Under the pieces are notes generated by a model, which saw nothing but the letters and a program-made list of their open reading frames with translations, had not been told where the DNA came from and did no database searches. A stretch of 5,142 nucleotides of DNA from an uncultured Shinella sp. (GTDB taxonomy: Bacteria; Pseudomonadota; Alphaproteobacteria; Rhizobiales; Rhizobiaceae): assembly GCA_946481465.1 (NCBI GenBank), contig CAMLOC010000320.1, positions 1 through 5,142 of the forward strand, given 5' to 3'. Shown piece after piece: positions 1 through 3,846 of the stretch (position 1 is the stretch's first letter; each line of letters begins with the position of its first letter). A program made the translations under genes and the position numbers.

Positions 1-246
1 CGCGAAGAGCATCGTGAAATAGGTGTTGATGAAGCCGGCATCGGCCCCGGAGAAACCGTGGTCGATCATGCGGCGCACGGCGAGCGGCAGGACGAGGGTG
101 GTGCCGGCAGCCAGGACCAGGGCCGCCAGTGCGCCGGCGACGAGGCCGCGATAGCGGCCGATATAGGGAGCGAGCCTGCCCAGCGGACGAATGTTGCGGC
201 GCGCGGTTTTCGCCTGCACGCCTTCTTCTCTGTCTGTGGACACCAT
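1..246 (-). CDS. ABC exporter, N-terminal part of the transmembrane domain (runs off the left edge)
   Basis: On the minus strand an open frame of 82 codons runs from an ATG at 246 to base 1 without a stop, so only the N-terminus is present. The product begins with a charged cytosolic stretch (residues 1-20, rich in Arg, Glu and Lys). Next comes [15 protein letters not shown], typical of the elbow helix and first-helix entry of type IV ABC exporters (MsbA/LmrA-like half transporters). A hydrophobic helix covers about residues 35-57 and ends in [10 protein letters not shown], a motif commonly seen after TM1 in this family. The nucleotide-binding domain would lie outside the window, so Walker motifs cannot be checked and the substrate cannot be named. 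A purine-rich GGAAACGGGGG lies just before the ATG. The gene is divergent from rpmE and shares a control region of about 190 bp with it. The family call is by recognition of the N-terminal pattern. Confidence 0.8.
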   Translation of the reverse strand, partial: MVSTDREEGVQAKTARRNIRPLGRLAPYIGRYRGLVAGALAALVLAAGTTLVLPLAVRRMIDHGFSGADAGFINTYFTMLFA

Positions 247-290
247 ACCCCCGTTTCCAGCGCCTTCCGGCACGAATTGTCTTTCGGCCC

Positions 291-319
291 TTGTTATCCA
301 GACGGCCTTCCTGTATAGG
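291..319 (+). promoter_or_regulatory. Probable sigma70-type promoter of rpmE
   Basis: TTGTTA at 291-296, preceded by C as is common in alphaproteobacterial -35 elements, is separated by exactly 17 bp from TATAGG at 314-319. Each hexamer matches the consensus at four of six positions. Transcription would start near 325 and give a leader of about 110 nt ahead of the rpmE ATG at 437. The opposite strand reads CCTATACA over the same -10, so the divergent ABC gene may use overlapping promoter DNA, though I find no convincing -35 for it. This is inferred from motif and spacing only. Confidence 0.5.
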
Positions 320-335
320 CTCGCCATCGAATTGG

Positions 336-412
336 GAAGCCGTAGGTCCGACCGACCGCGGCTTCATTTACGTCTTTGGCCCGGCTGTCGCAATCCGTTG
401 CGACAATTGGCC
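336..412 (+). promoter_or_regulatory. Structured leader of rpmE with two hairpins (candidate L31 leader)
   Basis: Two strong hairpins lie between the predicted promoter and the rpmE start. Hairpin A pairs GAAGCCG (336-342) with CGGCTTC (359-365). After a small internal loop it continues with GGTC (345-348) pairing GACC (354-357) around a 5-nt loop. Hairpin B is a perfect 8-bp stem, TGTCGCAA (386-393) with TTGCGACA (398-405), closed by a TCCG loop. Weak outer pairing of GGCC 378-381 with 409-412 is possible. No U-tract follows either hairpin, so neither looks like a plain terminator. A regulatory role, such as L31 binding its own mRNA, is inference. L31 leader motifs are known in other bacterial groups. 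Confidence 0.45.
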
Positions 413-436
413 CCCGGAACAGGCAGGAAAGTTGTC

Positions 437-658
437 ATGAAGGCTGATATCCATCCCGCATACCACACCATCAAGGTCGTCATGACCGACGGCACCGAGT
501 ACGAAACCCGCTCGACCTGGGGTTCGGAAGGCGCCACGATGAACCTCGAAATCGACCCGAAGTCGCACCCGGCCTGGACCGGCGGCAACCAGCAGCTCAT
601 GGACCGCGGCGGCCGCGTCTCCAAGTTCAAGAAGCGCTTCGAAGGCCTCGGCCTCTAA
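437..658 (+). CDS. rpmE: 50S ribosomal protein L31
   Basis: The 73-residue product is the large-subunit ribosomal protein L31, which sits at the central protuberance and helps bridge the two subunits. It opens with [10 protein letters not shown], the classic L31 start, followed by the RSTWG block (26-30), SHPAWTG (43-49), and the C-terminal [13 protein letters not shown] (58-70), all in family order. It contains no cysteine, so it is the zinc-independent (C-minus) form: the CxxC positions of zinc-binding L31 read VVMTDGTEY and EIDPKSH here. The ATG at 437 is chosen because it starts the conserved block and has CAGGAAAG about 8 nt upstream. Longer in-frame extensions upstream have no family similarity. 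It appears monocistronic, with a structured leader before it and a strong terminator 26 nt after its stop. Confidence 0.97.
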   Translation: MKADIHPAYHTIKVVMTDGTEYETRSTWGSEGATMNLEIDPKSHPAWTGGNQQLMDRGGRVSKFKKRFEGLGL

Positions 659-684
659 GCCTTCTGCTTCGGCGGATTTTGAAG

Positions 685-708
685 AACCCGGCTTCGGCCG
701 GGTTTTTT
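685..708 (+). terminator. Rho-independent terminator of rpmE
   Basis: A perfect 8-bp stem, AACCCGGC (685-692) with GCCGGGTT (697-704), is closed by a TTCG tetraloop and runs into six T residues (703-708). It lies 26 nt past the rpmE stop. The same sequence recurs inverted at 904-927 as the terminator of the convergent gene. Confidence 0.93.
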
Positions 709-727
709 GTTGTCTGCGTGAAGGTTT

Positions 728-891
728 GCCCCTCACCTGCCTGCCGGCATCCTCTCCCCGCAAGCGGGGCGAGGAGCGCTGGGCGCGCCGTTTTCCTGCT
801 CCATTTCCCGCAAAAGAATAGGGGGAAAACCGTGCGACACCCCCTTCTCCCCGCTTGCGGGGAGAAGGTCCCGGCAGGGGGATGAGGGGCC
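728..891. repeat. RIME-like intergenic palindromic repeat with two mirrored arms
   Basis: The left arm (728-775) and right arm (844-891) are imperfect inverted copies of each other. Both read, in one orientation, as a CCCCTC-rich edge, then CTGCCGG, then a CTCCCCGC-AA-GCGGGG palindrome. The right palindrome is perfect: a 12-bp stem, CCTTCTCCCCGC (843-854) with GCGGGGAGAAGG (857-868), around TT. The left is a shorter CCCCGC-AA-GCGGGG (756-769). Between the arms, GTTTTCC (790-796) pairs with GGAAAAC (824-830). The architecture matches the Rhizobium-specific intergenic mosaic elements known from rhizobial genomes, but subtype assignment needs an alignment. The open frames crossing it are not genes. 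Confidence 0.75.
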
Positions 892-903
892 TGGCCGCAC
901 AAC

Positions 904-927
904 AAAAAACCCGGCCGAAGCCGGGTT
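904..927 (-). terminator. Rho-independent terminator of the rcdA homologue
   Basis: Read on the minus strand, AACCCGGC-TTCG-GCCGGGTT is followed by six T residues, 24 nt beyond the stop codon at 952. It is identical to the rpmE terminator and points towards it. Identity covers 30 bases (684-713 against 899-928 reversed), beyond the hairpin and T-tract. Confidence 0.93.
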
Positions 928-951
928 CCATCACGGTGATGCGGTTCGCGC

Positions 952-1470
952 TCAGTTGTTGCCGAAGGCGGTGTGCAGGAGGTTGATCTGGGCCTGCACG
1001 CTGTTCTGGTTGTCCGGCGCGAAGGTCTGGACGTCCTGCGGGCGGTAAATCTCGCGGTCGAGCAGGGCGATGCGGTTCTGCAGGCGCAGCGAGCGTTCGA
1101 TGAGGTCGCGGAAGGCCTCCGGCAGGTCGTTCCAGCCGGGCGCGGTCTTGTCGACGTTGAAGCTGTCGAGGCGGACCTTGTTCTTTTCCGAGAGCACCTG
1201 GTCGCGGCTCATCTCGCCGTTGTTGACGGCGCGCTGCAGGAGCAGCCAGGAGGCCATCTGCATCAGGCGGGTGGTCAGCCGCATCGATTCGGCCGCATAG
1301 AGCACGGAGGCCATGCGGGGCAGGACCTTGGAGGCCTGGCGGCCGACACCGTCGAGATAGCTTGCGGTCTCTTCGACCAGGCCCATGCCTTCGGCGTACA
1401 GGGACTTGAATTGCGCCGACGACGCAACATGGCCAGCGAAGCTGACGGTATTCAATCCTCTTTCGGACAT
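952..1470 (-). CDS. rcdA: RcdA-like cell-cycle proteolysis adaptor (DUF1465 family)
   Basis: The 172-residue protein belongs to the DUF1465 family, whose founding member is Caulobacter RcdA. It is cytosolic, with no signal peptide or membrane segment. RcdA works with CpdR and PopA to deliver substrates, including CtrA, to the ClpXP protease. Visible blocks are an N-terminal helix around SSAQFKSLYAEGMGLVEETA (17-36), the central ESMRLTTRLMQMASWLLLQRA (61-81), NNGEMSRDQVLSEKNKVRL (83-101), a helix around 117-140 ending in LLDREIYRP, and a more polar C-terminal tail. Length is close to that of Caulobacter RcdA. The ATG at 1470 has AGGGA 7 nt upstream. It is transcribed alone, away from a 176-bp promoter region containing a perfect CtrA-type box, and converges on rpmE. 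Family assignment is by sequence recall; CtrA proteolysis in this organism is inferred from homologues. Confidence 0.87.
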   Translation of the reverse strand: MSERGLNTVSFAGHVASSAQFKSLYAEGMGLVEETASYLDGVGRQASKVLPRMASVLYAAESMRLTTRLMQMASWLLLQRAVNNGEMSRDQVLSEKNKVRLDSFNVDKTAPGWNDLPEAFRDLIERSLRLQNRIALLDREIYRPQDVQTFAPDNQNSVQAQINLLHTAFGNN

Positions 1471-1646
1471 GGTTTCATCCCTGTTGAACGCATCACATGC
1501 AGGTAACGGAAGGCCGGCCTCTGGTGTTCCAGTCGGTCGTTCTATGTCGTGAGGATGATCCCATAACCCAATTCGCGCAAGGGTATTCTTAAGAAAGGGT
1601 TAATCTCCACAATTCTTTCGGGACAGGCCCTCCGCGCGGCGGCCGC
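1471..1646 (-). promoter_or_regulatory. Promoter region of the rcdA homologue
   Basis: This stretch lies between the rcdA start codon and the preceding minus-strand terminator, so it should contain the rcdA promoter. It is visibly more A+T-rich around 1560-1620 than the neighbouring genes. I see the ribosome-binding AGGGA at 1478-1482 and a CtrA-type box at 1589-1603. I could not settle a -35/-10 pair: TTGCGC (minus strand, 1580-1575) and TTATGG (1566-1561) are weak candidates. No ORF with a good start was found here. Confidence 0.5.
1589..1603. promoter_or_regulatory. Perfect CtrA-type box upstream of rcdA (TTAA-N7-TTAA)
   Basis: The plus strand reads TTAAGAAAGGGTTAA, an exact TTAA-N7-TTAA, the recognition sequence of the alphaproteobacterial cell-cycle regulator CtrA. 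It lies 119-133 nt upstream of the rcdA ATG and downstream of the terminator at 1647-1677. rcdA is therefore the only annotated gene positioned to be controlled by it. Binding is inferred from the motif. Confidence 0.65.
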
Positions 1647-1677
1647 AAACAAAAAAAGAGCCGCGGAAAGCGGCTCT
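1647..1677 (-). terminator. Strong rho-independent terminator, minus strand, between DUF1192 and rcdA
   Basis: On the minus strand AGAGCCGC (1677-1670) pairs with GCGGCTCT (1664-1657) around a TTTCC loop. The stem runs into a T-rich tract, TTTTTTTGTTT (1657-1647). It would end transcripts from the MFS-DUF1192 unit, but it sits 164 nt past the DUF1192 stop. That is unusually far, and leaves room for a separate short transcript or a long 3' UTR. Confidence 0.9.
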
Positions 1678-1840
1678 CAAGGTAAAACAGGGAGAAAAAT
1701 CAGACCGAAACCCCGGGGGGTGAAAATGTCTGAAGCCGGAAGGACCGGATGCTCAAGGAATAGCAGGGAAGGCTTAATGGCCGGTTAACTCTATTGAGGG
1801 TTTGCTCGTACCTGTGCCTTTTCGGCAAGCCGGAACCGGA
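1678..1840 (-). other. Non-coding gap between DUF1192 and the terminator
   Basis: No convincing gene is seen. The gap contains one perfect CtrA-type box (1774-1788), a CCCCGGGG block at 1711-1718, and a weak CCGG-AAGGA-CCGG hairpin near 1737-1749. It is either a long 3' UTR of the MFS-DUF1192 transcript or holds an independent short RNA ending at the 1647-1677 terminator. The sequence alone does not decide which. Confidence 0.45.
1774..1788. promoter_or_regulatory. Second perfect CtrA-type box (TTAA-N7-TTAA)
   Basis: The plus strand reads TTAATGGCCGGTTAA followed by C, again an exact TTAA-N7-TTAA. It lies 53 nt past the DUF1192 stop and about 300 nt upstream of the rcdA start, on the far side of the 1647-1677 terminator. 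On the minus strand CTATTC (1763-1758) lies downstream with a 19-bp spacer from the first half-site, only a weak -10 candidate. Its target could be rcdA at a distance or an unannotated short RNA. Confidence 0.55.
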
Positions 1841-2029
1841 TCAGCGGAAGAGGTTTTCCGCCGCCGAGCGGCTGGCGCCCTTCTTCTGTTTCTCCGCTTC
1901 CAGCCGTTCGATTTCCGCGCGCAGGAGGTCGATCCGCGCGGCAAGCTCGTCGACGGAGAGCAGGGAGAGGTCGCTGCCGATCTCGTGGGCGATCTTCCGT
2001 GCCGGACGGTCTTCTTCGAAAAAGCTCAT
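1841..2029 (-). CDS. DUF1192 family small coiled-coil protein
   Basis: The 62-residue acidic cytosolic protein matches the DUF1192 family of short alphaproteobacterial proteins, whose function is unknown to me. It starts MSFFEEDRP followed by a short basic stretch. LSLLSVDELAARIDLLRAEI (21-40) then leads into a charged heptad helix, ERLEAEKQKK (41-50), that should form a short coiled coil. The tail SRSAAENLFR is typical of the family's C-terminus. Its ATG overlaps the TGA of the upstream MFS gene in an ATGA arrangement (2029-2026), so translation is probably coupled and the two are co-transcribed. The nearest terminator is far downstream (1647-1677). No membrane segment or enzymatic motif is visible. 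Confidence 0.88.
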   Translation of the reverse strand: MSFFEEDRPARKIAHEIGSDLSLLSVDELAARIDLLRAEIERLEAEKQKKGASRSAAENLFR

Positions 2030-3303
2030 GTGGGGCGCTCCTCCTGTTGCTCGTCGGCGGCCTGCGGCTGGGCAAGGGCGCGCGGCGAAAGCTGAAGGCT
2101 CTCCGGCGTGGTCAGCGTGCCGGGGTTGAGGGTGGTGTAGGTCTCGCGCATCTCGGCGGGCAGGGCGGCGCGGCGGCGGCTGCGGAAGATGGCGTAGACG
2201 CTGATCAGCAGATGCGCCGAGCAGGTGACCATGAAGAGCGCATAGGGACCGACCGCCGACATGATCGGGCCGCCGAGCGTCGGGCCGATGATGGTGCCGA
2301 CGCCATAGAGCAGGAGCAGGCCGCCGGAGACCTTCACGAAATCCTCGGGGCTGGCGAAGTCGTTGGCATGCGAGACGGCGATCGGGTAGAGCGCGTTCGC
2401 CATCGCGCCGTAAAGGGCCGTCAGCACAAGGAGCACGATTACGGAGGCCGGCTGGAAGACGAAGAGCGACAGGCCCGCCGCCGCGGCGATGGCGGAGAGC
2501 GAGGCGAGCACGATGCGCCGGTCGACCCGGTCGGACAGGCGTCCGGCGGGAAGCTGCATCACGGCGCCGGCGAAGATGGCGACGCTCATCATGACGGCGA
2601 TCGTGCCGGAGGAGAGACCCGCATTGGCGCCGAAGACCGCGCCAAGCGTGCCGAAGGCGCCGTTGGCGATGCCGATCAGCACGATGCCGACGCTGGCGAC
2701 GGGCGAAGTACGGTAGAGGGCCGGGATATCGAGCCTGACCTGCTTCAGCGGCTGCGGGGAGGCGGCCGTGGACAGCGTCGTCGGCAGCATGGCGAGGCAA
2801 TAGAGGATGCCGGCGAACATGAAGAGCAGCGGCGTCGTGACGTCGCCCAGCGCCACCGTCATCTGGCCGCCGACGGTGCCGATCAGCGTGATGGCGATGT
2901 AGAGCGAGAAGATGAGGCCGCGGCTTTCGTTGGTCGCGCGCTCGTTCAGCCAGCTTTCGATGATCATCGAGGTGCCGGCGATCGAAAAGCCCGTGACGGC
3001 GCGCAGCGCGATCCACCAGAAGGGATCGACCAGGATGCCGGTCAGGAGCGCGATGATGGCGATCAGCGAGGCGAAGCCGGAAAAGGCGCGCACATGGCCG
3101 ATGCGCTTGACCACCGTCGGCGCCAGGAGGCAGCCCAAAACGAAGCCGGACGCCCAGGAGGTACCGAGCAGGCCGAGCATCGTCGTCTCATAGCCTTCGA
3201 AGGCGCCGCGCATGGGCAGGAGCAGGCCGTGCAGGCCGTTCCCGAGGAAGAGGAACAGCGTGCCCATGAGAAGCGCGAAGACGGATATGAGATTTTTACG
3301 CAT
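2026..3303 (-). CDS. Major facilitator superfamily transporter
   Basis: The 425-residue inner-membrane protein has the usual length and roughly twelve hydrophobic helices in two halves. Supporting features are a first helix at about 7-29 (FALLMGTLFLFLGNGL), a degenerate motif-A loop VVKRIGHVR (64-72), ESWLNERATNESRG (116-129) between helices 4 and 5, and a well-kept second motif A, GRLSDRVDRR (254-263). A charged, Pro/Gln-rich cytosolic tail follows from about 374. The ESWLN motif recalls YcaD-like members of unknown substrate, a tentative resemblance; no substrate can be assigned. The ATG at 3303 is preferred over an in-frame GTG at 3345 because it places the first helix at the N-terminus, although neither has a strong ribosome-binding site. 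It overlaps the DUF1192 gene and is divergent from a small membrane-protein gene. Confidence 0.92.
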   Translation of the reverse strand: MRKNLISVFALLMGTLFLFLGNGLHGLLLPMRGAFEGYETTMLGLLGTSWASGFVLGCLLAPTVVKRIGHVRAFSGFASLIAIIALLTGILVDPFWWIALRAVTGFSIAGTSMIIESWLNERATNESRGLIFSLYIAITLIGTVGGQMTVALGDVTTPLLFMFAGILYCLAMLPTTLSTAASPQPLKQVRLDIPALYRTSPVASVGIVLIGIANGAFGTLGAVFGANAGLSSGTIAVMMSVAIFAGAVMQLPAGRLSDRVDRRIVLASLSAIAAAAGLSLFVFQPASVIVLLVLTALYGAMANALYPIAVSHANDFASPEDFVKVSGGLLLLYGVGTIIGPTLGGPIMSAVGPYALFMVTCSAHLLISVYAIFRSRRRAALPAEMRETYTTLNPGTLTTPESLQLSPRALAQPQAADEQQEERPT

Positions 3304-3455
3304 GTGATTTTCGTCAGTTTCGCCAGCGGGTAAGGAATAACGCACCTGTCGCCGATTGCCAGATGCAAAGCGTGCGCGCGAACGATTTTCGCGCCCTACG
3401 TCGATCGCTTGGAAAAACGTCCGAGGTGTGACAGGAAGGGCGGAGAAAGGCCGCC
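3304..3455. promoter_or_regulatory. Divergent control region between MFS and small membrane protein genes
   Basis: This 152-bp gap must hold the start signals of both divergent genes. It contains an inverted repeat, GCGCGAA (3376-3382) and TTCGCGC (3388-3394), separated by CGATT: 7-bp perfect arms in an operator-like layout. CTTGGAA at 3408-3414 could be a plus-strand -35, but no matching -10 is evident. The inverted repeat as an operator is only a suggestion. Confidence 0.35.
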
Positions 3456-3611
3456 ATGTCGAAAATCCTTCCCGTCCTGCTGCTTGCCGTGATGCTGCTG
3501 CATCTCATCCGTCCCATCGGCCTGCCGGGGCTGAAGCGGCGCGCGGATTTCTGGAAGATCGCGGTCGTCGCCATCGCGCTGATGATGCTGACGGTGCTGA
3601 TCCGGCCCTGA
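3456..3611 (+). CDS. Small two-helix membrane protein, function unknown
   Basis: A 51-residue ORF starts at ATG 3456, with GGAGAAAGG ending 5 nt upstream, a good ribosome-binding site. The product has a hydrophobic helix at about 4-18 (ILPVLLLAVMLLHLI), a short connector RPIGLPGLKRRADFW (19-33) with a basic cluster, and a second helix at about 34-49 (KIAVVAIALMMLTVLI). It should be a membrane hairpin, with the KRR cluster favouring a cytosolic loop. I recall similar uncharacterised proteins with the LPGLxRRxDFWKIA signature in rhizobia, but no function. It is divergent from the MFS gene and converges with the RNA leaving pgk. Its stop codon touches the T-tract of that unit's terminator. Confidence 0.8.
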   Translation: MSKILPVLLLAVMLLHLIRPIGLPGLKRRADFWKIAVVAIALMMLTVLIRP

Positions 3612-3640
3612 AACGCAAAAGGGCCACCCGAAGGTGGCCC
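3611..3640 (-). terminator. Terminator of the pgk-downstream small unit
   Basis: On the minus strand GGGCCACC-TTCG-GGTGGCCC (3640-3621) forms a perfect 8-bp stem with a TTCG loop, followed by TTTTGCGTTT. On the plus strand the same hairpin lies just after the small membrane-protein stop but has no T-tract, so it is a clear terminator only in the minus direction. Confidence 0.8.
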
Positions 3641-3666
3641 CCATGAGGTTTGGTCCGGCGTGGACC

Positions 3667-3717
3667 CGGGTCTTTGGACCCGAAGGAAGGCGTGATCAGA
3701 ACGAGGGCTGCCTCGTT
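3667..3717 (-). other. Two consecutive hairpins ahead of the terminator
   Basis: Read on the minus strand, AACGAGG (3717-3711) pairs with CCTCGTT (3706-3700) around a 4-nt loop, overlapping the last codons of the small ORF. CGGGTC (3682-3677) then pairs with GACCCG (3672-3667) around CAAA. With the terminator hairpin this gives three stem-loops in about 100 nt, a strongly structured RNA 3' end. Function is not evident from sequence. Confidence 0.5.
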
Positions 3718-3770
3718 GCGTTCACCACAATTCCCATGCCCGAAGCCAAGACCGAAATCTCATTAGACAT
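3696..3770 (-). CDS. Putative 24-residue small protein downstream of pgk
   Basis: This small ORF starts at ATG 3770, preceded by AAGGAAGGTGATCCA, an unusually complete Shine-Dalgarno sequence at good spacing. The peptide begins MSNEISVLASG and ends NATRQPSF. It is mildly hydrophobic in the middle (MGIVVNA), with no cysteine and no clear signal or membrane segment. I do not recognise a family. Its codons include TCT, AAT, ATT, GCT and GGA, less G+C-biased at third positions than pgk. It starts 76 nt after the pgk stop and is followed by two hairpins and a terminator, so it could be the last gene of a pgk transcript or the coding part of its own short RNA. The strong ribosome-binding site is the main evidence; an ORF this short can arise by chance. 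Confidence 0.5.
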   Translation of the reverse strand: MSNEISVLASGMGIVVNATRQPSF

Positions 3771-3807
3771 TGGATCACCTTCCTTTCCGTTGTTGACACT
3801 GACAGGA

Positions 3808-3835
3808 AATGTAGGCGCTCCGCCGCCGAACGCAA
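3808..3835 (-). promoter_or_regulatory. Weak candidate promoter for the small unit downstream of pgk
   Basis: On the minus strand TTGCGT (3835-3830) is followed after 16 bp by TACATT (3813-3808), with partial matches to both sigma70 hexamers. It would start an RNA near 3801, just ahead of the 24-codon ORF, ending near 3611 (about 190 nt). The -35 overlaps a hairpin directly after the pgk stop, CGCAAG-GGGG-CTTGCG (3846-3831), which could instead be part of a weak pgk transcript end. Confidence 0.25.
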
Positions 3836-3846
3836 GCCCCCTTGCG

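Noticed and set aside
191..436. In-frame upstream extension of L31 (82 extra codons)
   Set aside because: It crosses the predicted promoter and the ABC gene's start, and the extra residues have no L31 similarity; the ATG at 437 begins the conserved MKADIHP block.
679..885. Open frames across the 728-891 repeat on both strands
   Set aside because: They are made of the terminator and the palindromic repeat and have no independent start signals.
728..891. CRISPR array or attachment site
   Set aside because: Only two inverted arms, no direct repeats with regular spacers, and no integrase, cas or tRNA gene nearby.
973..1506. 177-codon plus-strand frame opposite rcdA
   Set aside because: Antisense shadow. 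The minus-strand frame has a ribosome-binding site, a terminator and recognisable DUF1465 sequence.
1726..1788. 20-codon plus-strand ORF (starts MSEAGRTG) preceded by GGGGGGTGA
   Set aside because: The ribosome-binding-like sequence is part of a CCCCGGGGGG run, no promoter is evident on this strand, and the ORF ends inside the CtrA-type box. Too little support.
1841..3016. 391-codon minus-strand open frame overlapping the MFS gene
   Set aside because: It is very rich in Arg, His and Pro, with no family pattern. It is an out-of-frame shadow of the MFS gene that ends in the true DUF1192 frame; only its last 62 codons are real.
1999..3333. 444-codon plus-strand open frame antisense to the MFS gene
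   Set aside because: Low-complexity Gly/Glu/Asp/Arg composition typical of antisense frames in high-G+C DNA; the MFS frame on the other strand has clear transmembrane and motif-A structure.
3304..3345. GTG at 3345 as an earlier MFS start (14 extra residues)
   Set aside because: The extra polar residues precede the first membrane helix without benefit, and the GTG has no better ribosome-binding site; it remains a possible alternative.
3793..3798. Perfect TTGACA -35 hexamer on the plus strand
   Set aside because: At 16-18 bp downstream there is only GC-rich sequence (around GGCGCTCC) and no -10; transcription would be antisense into pgk.
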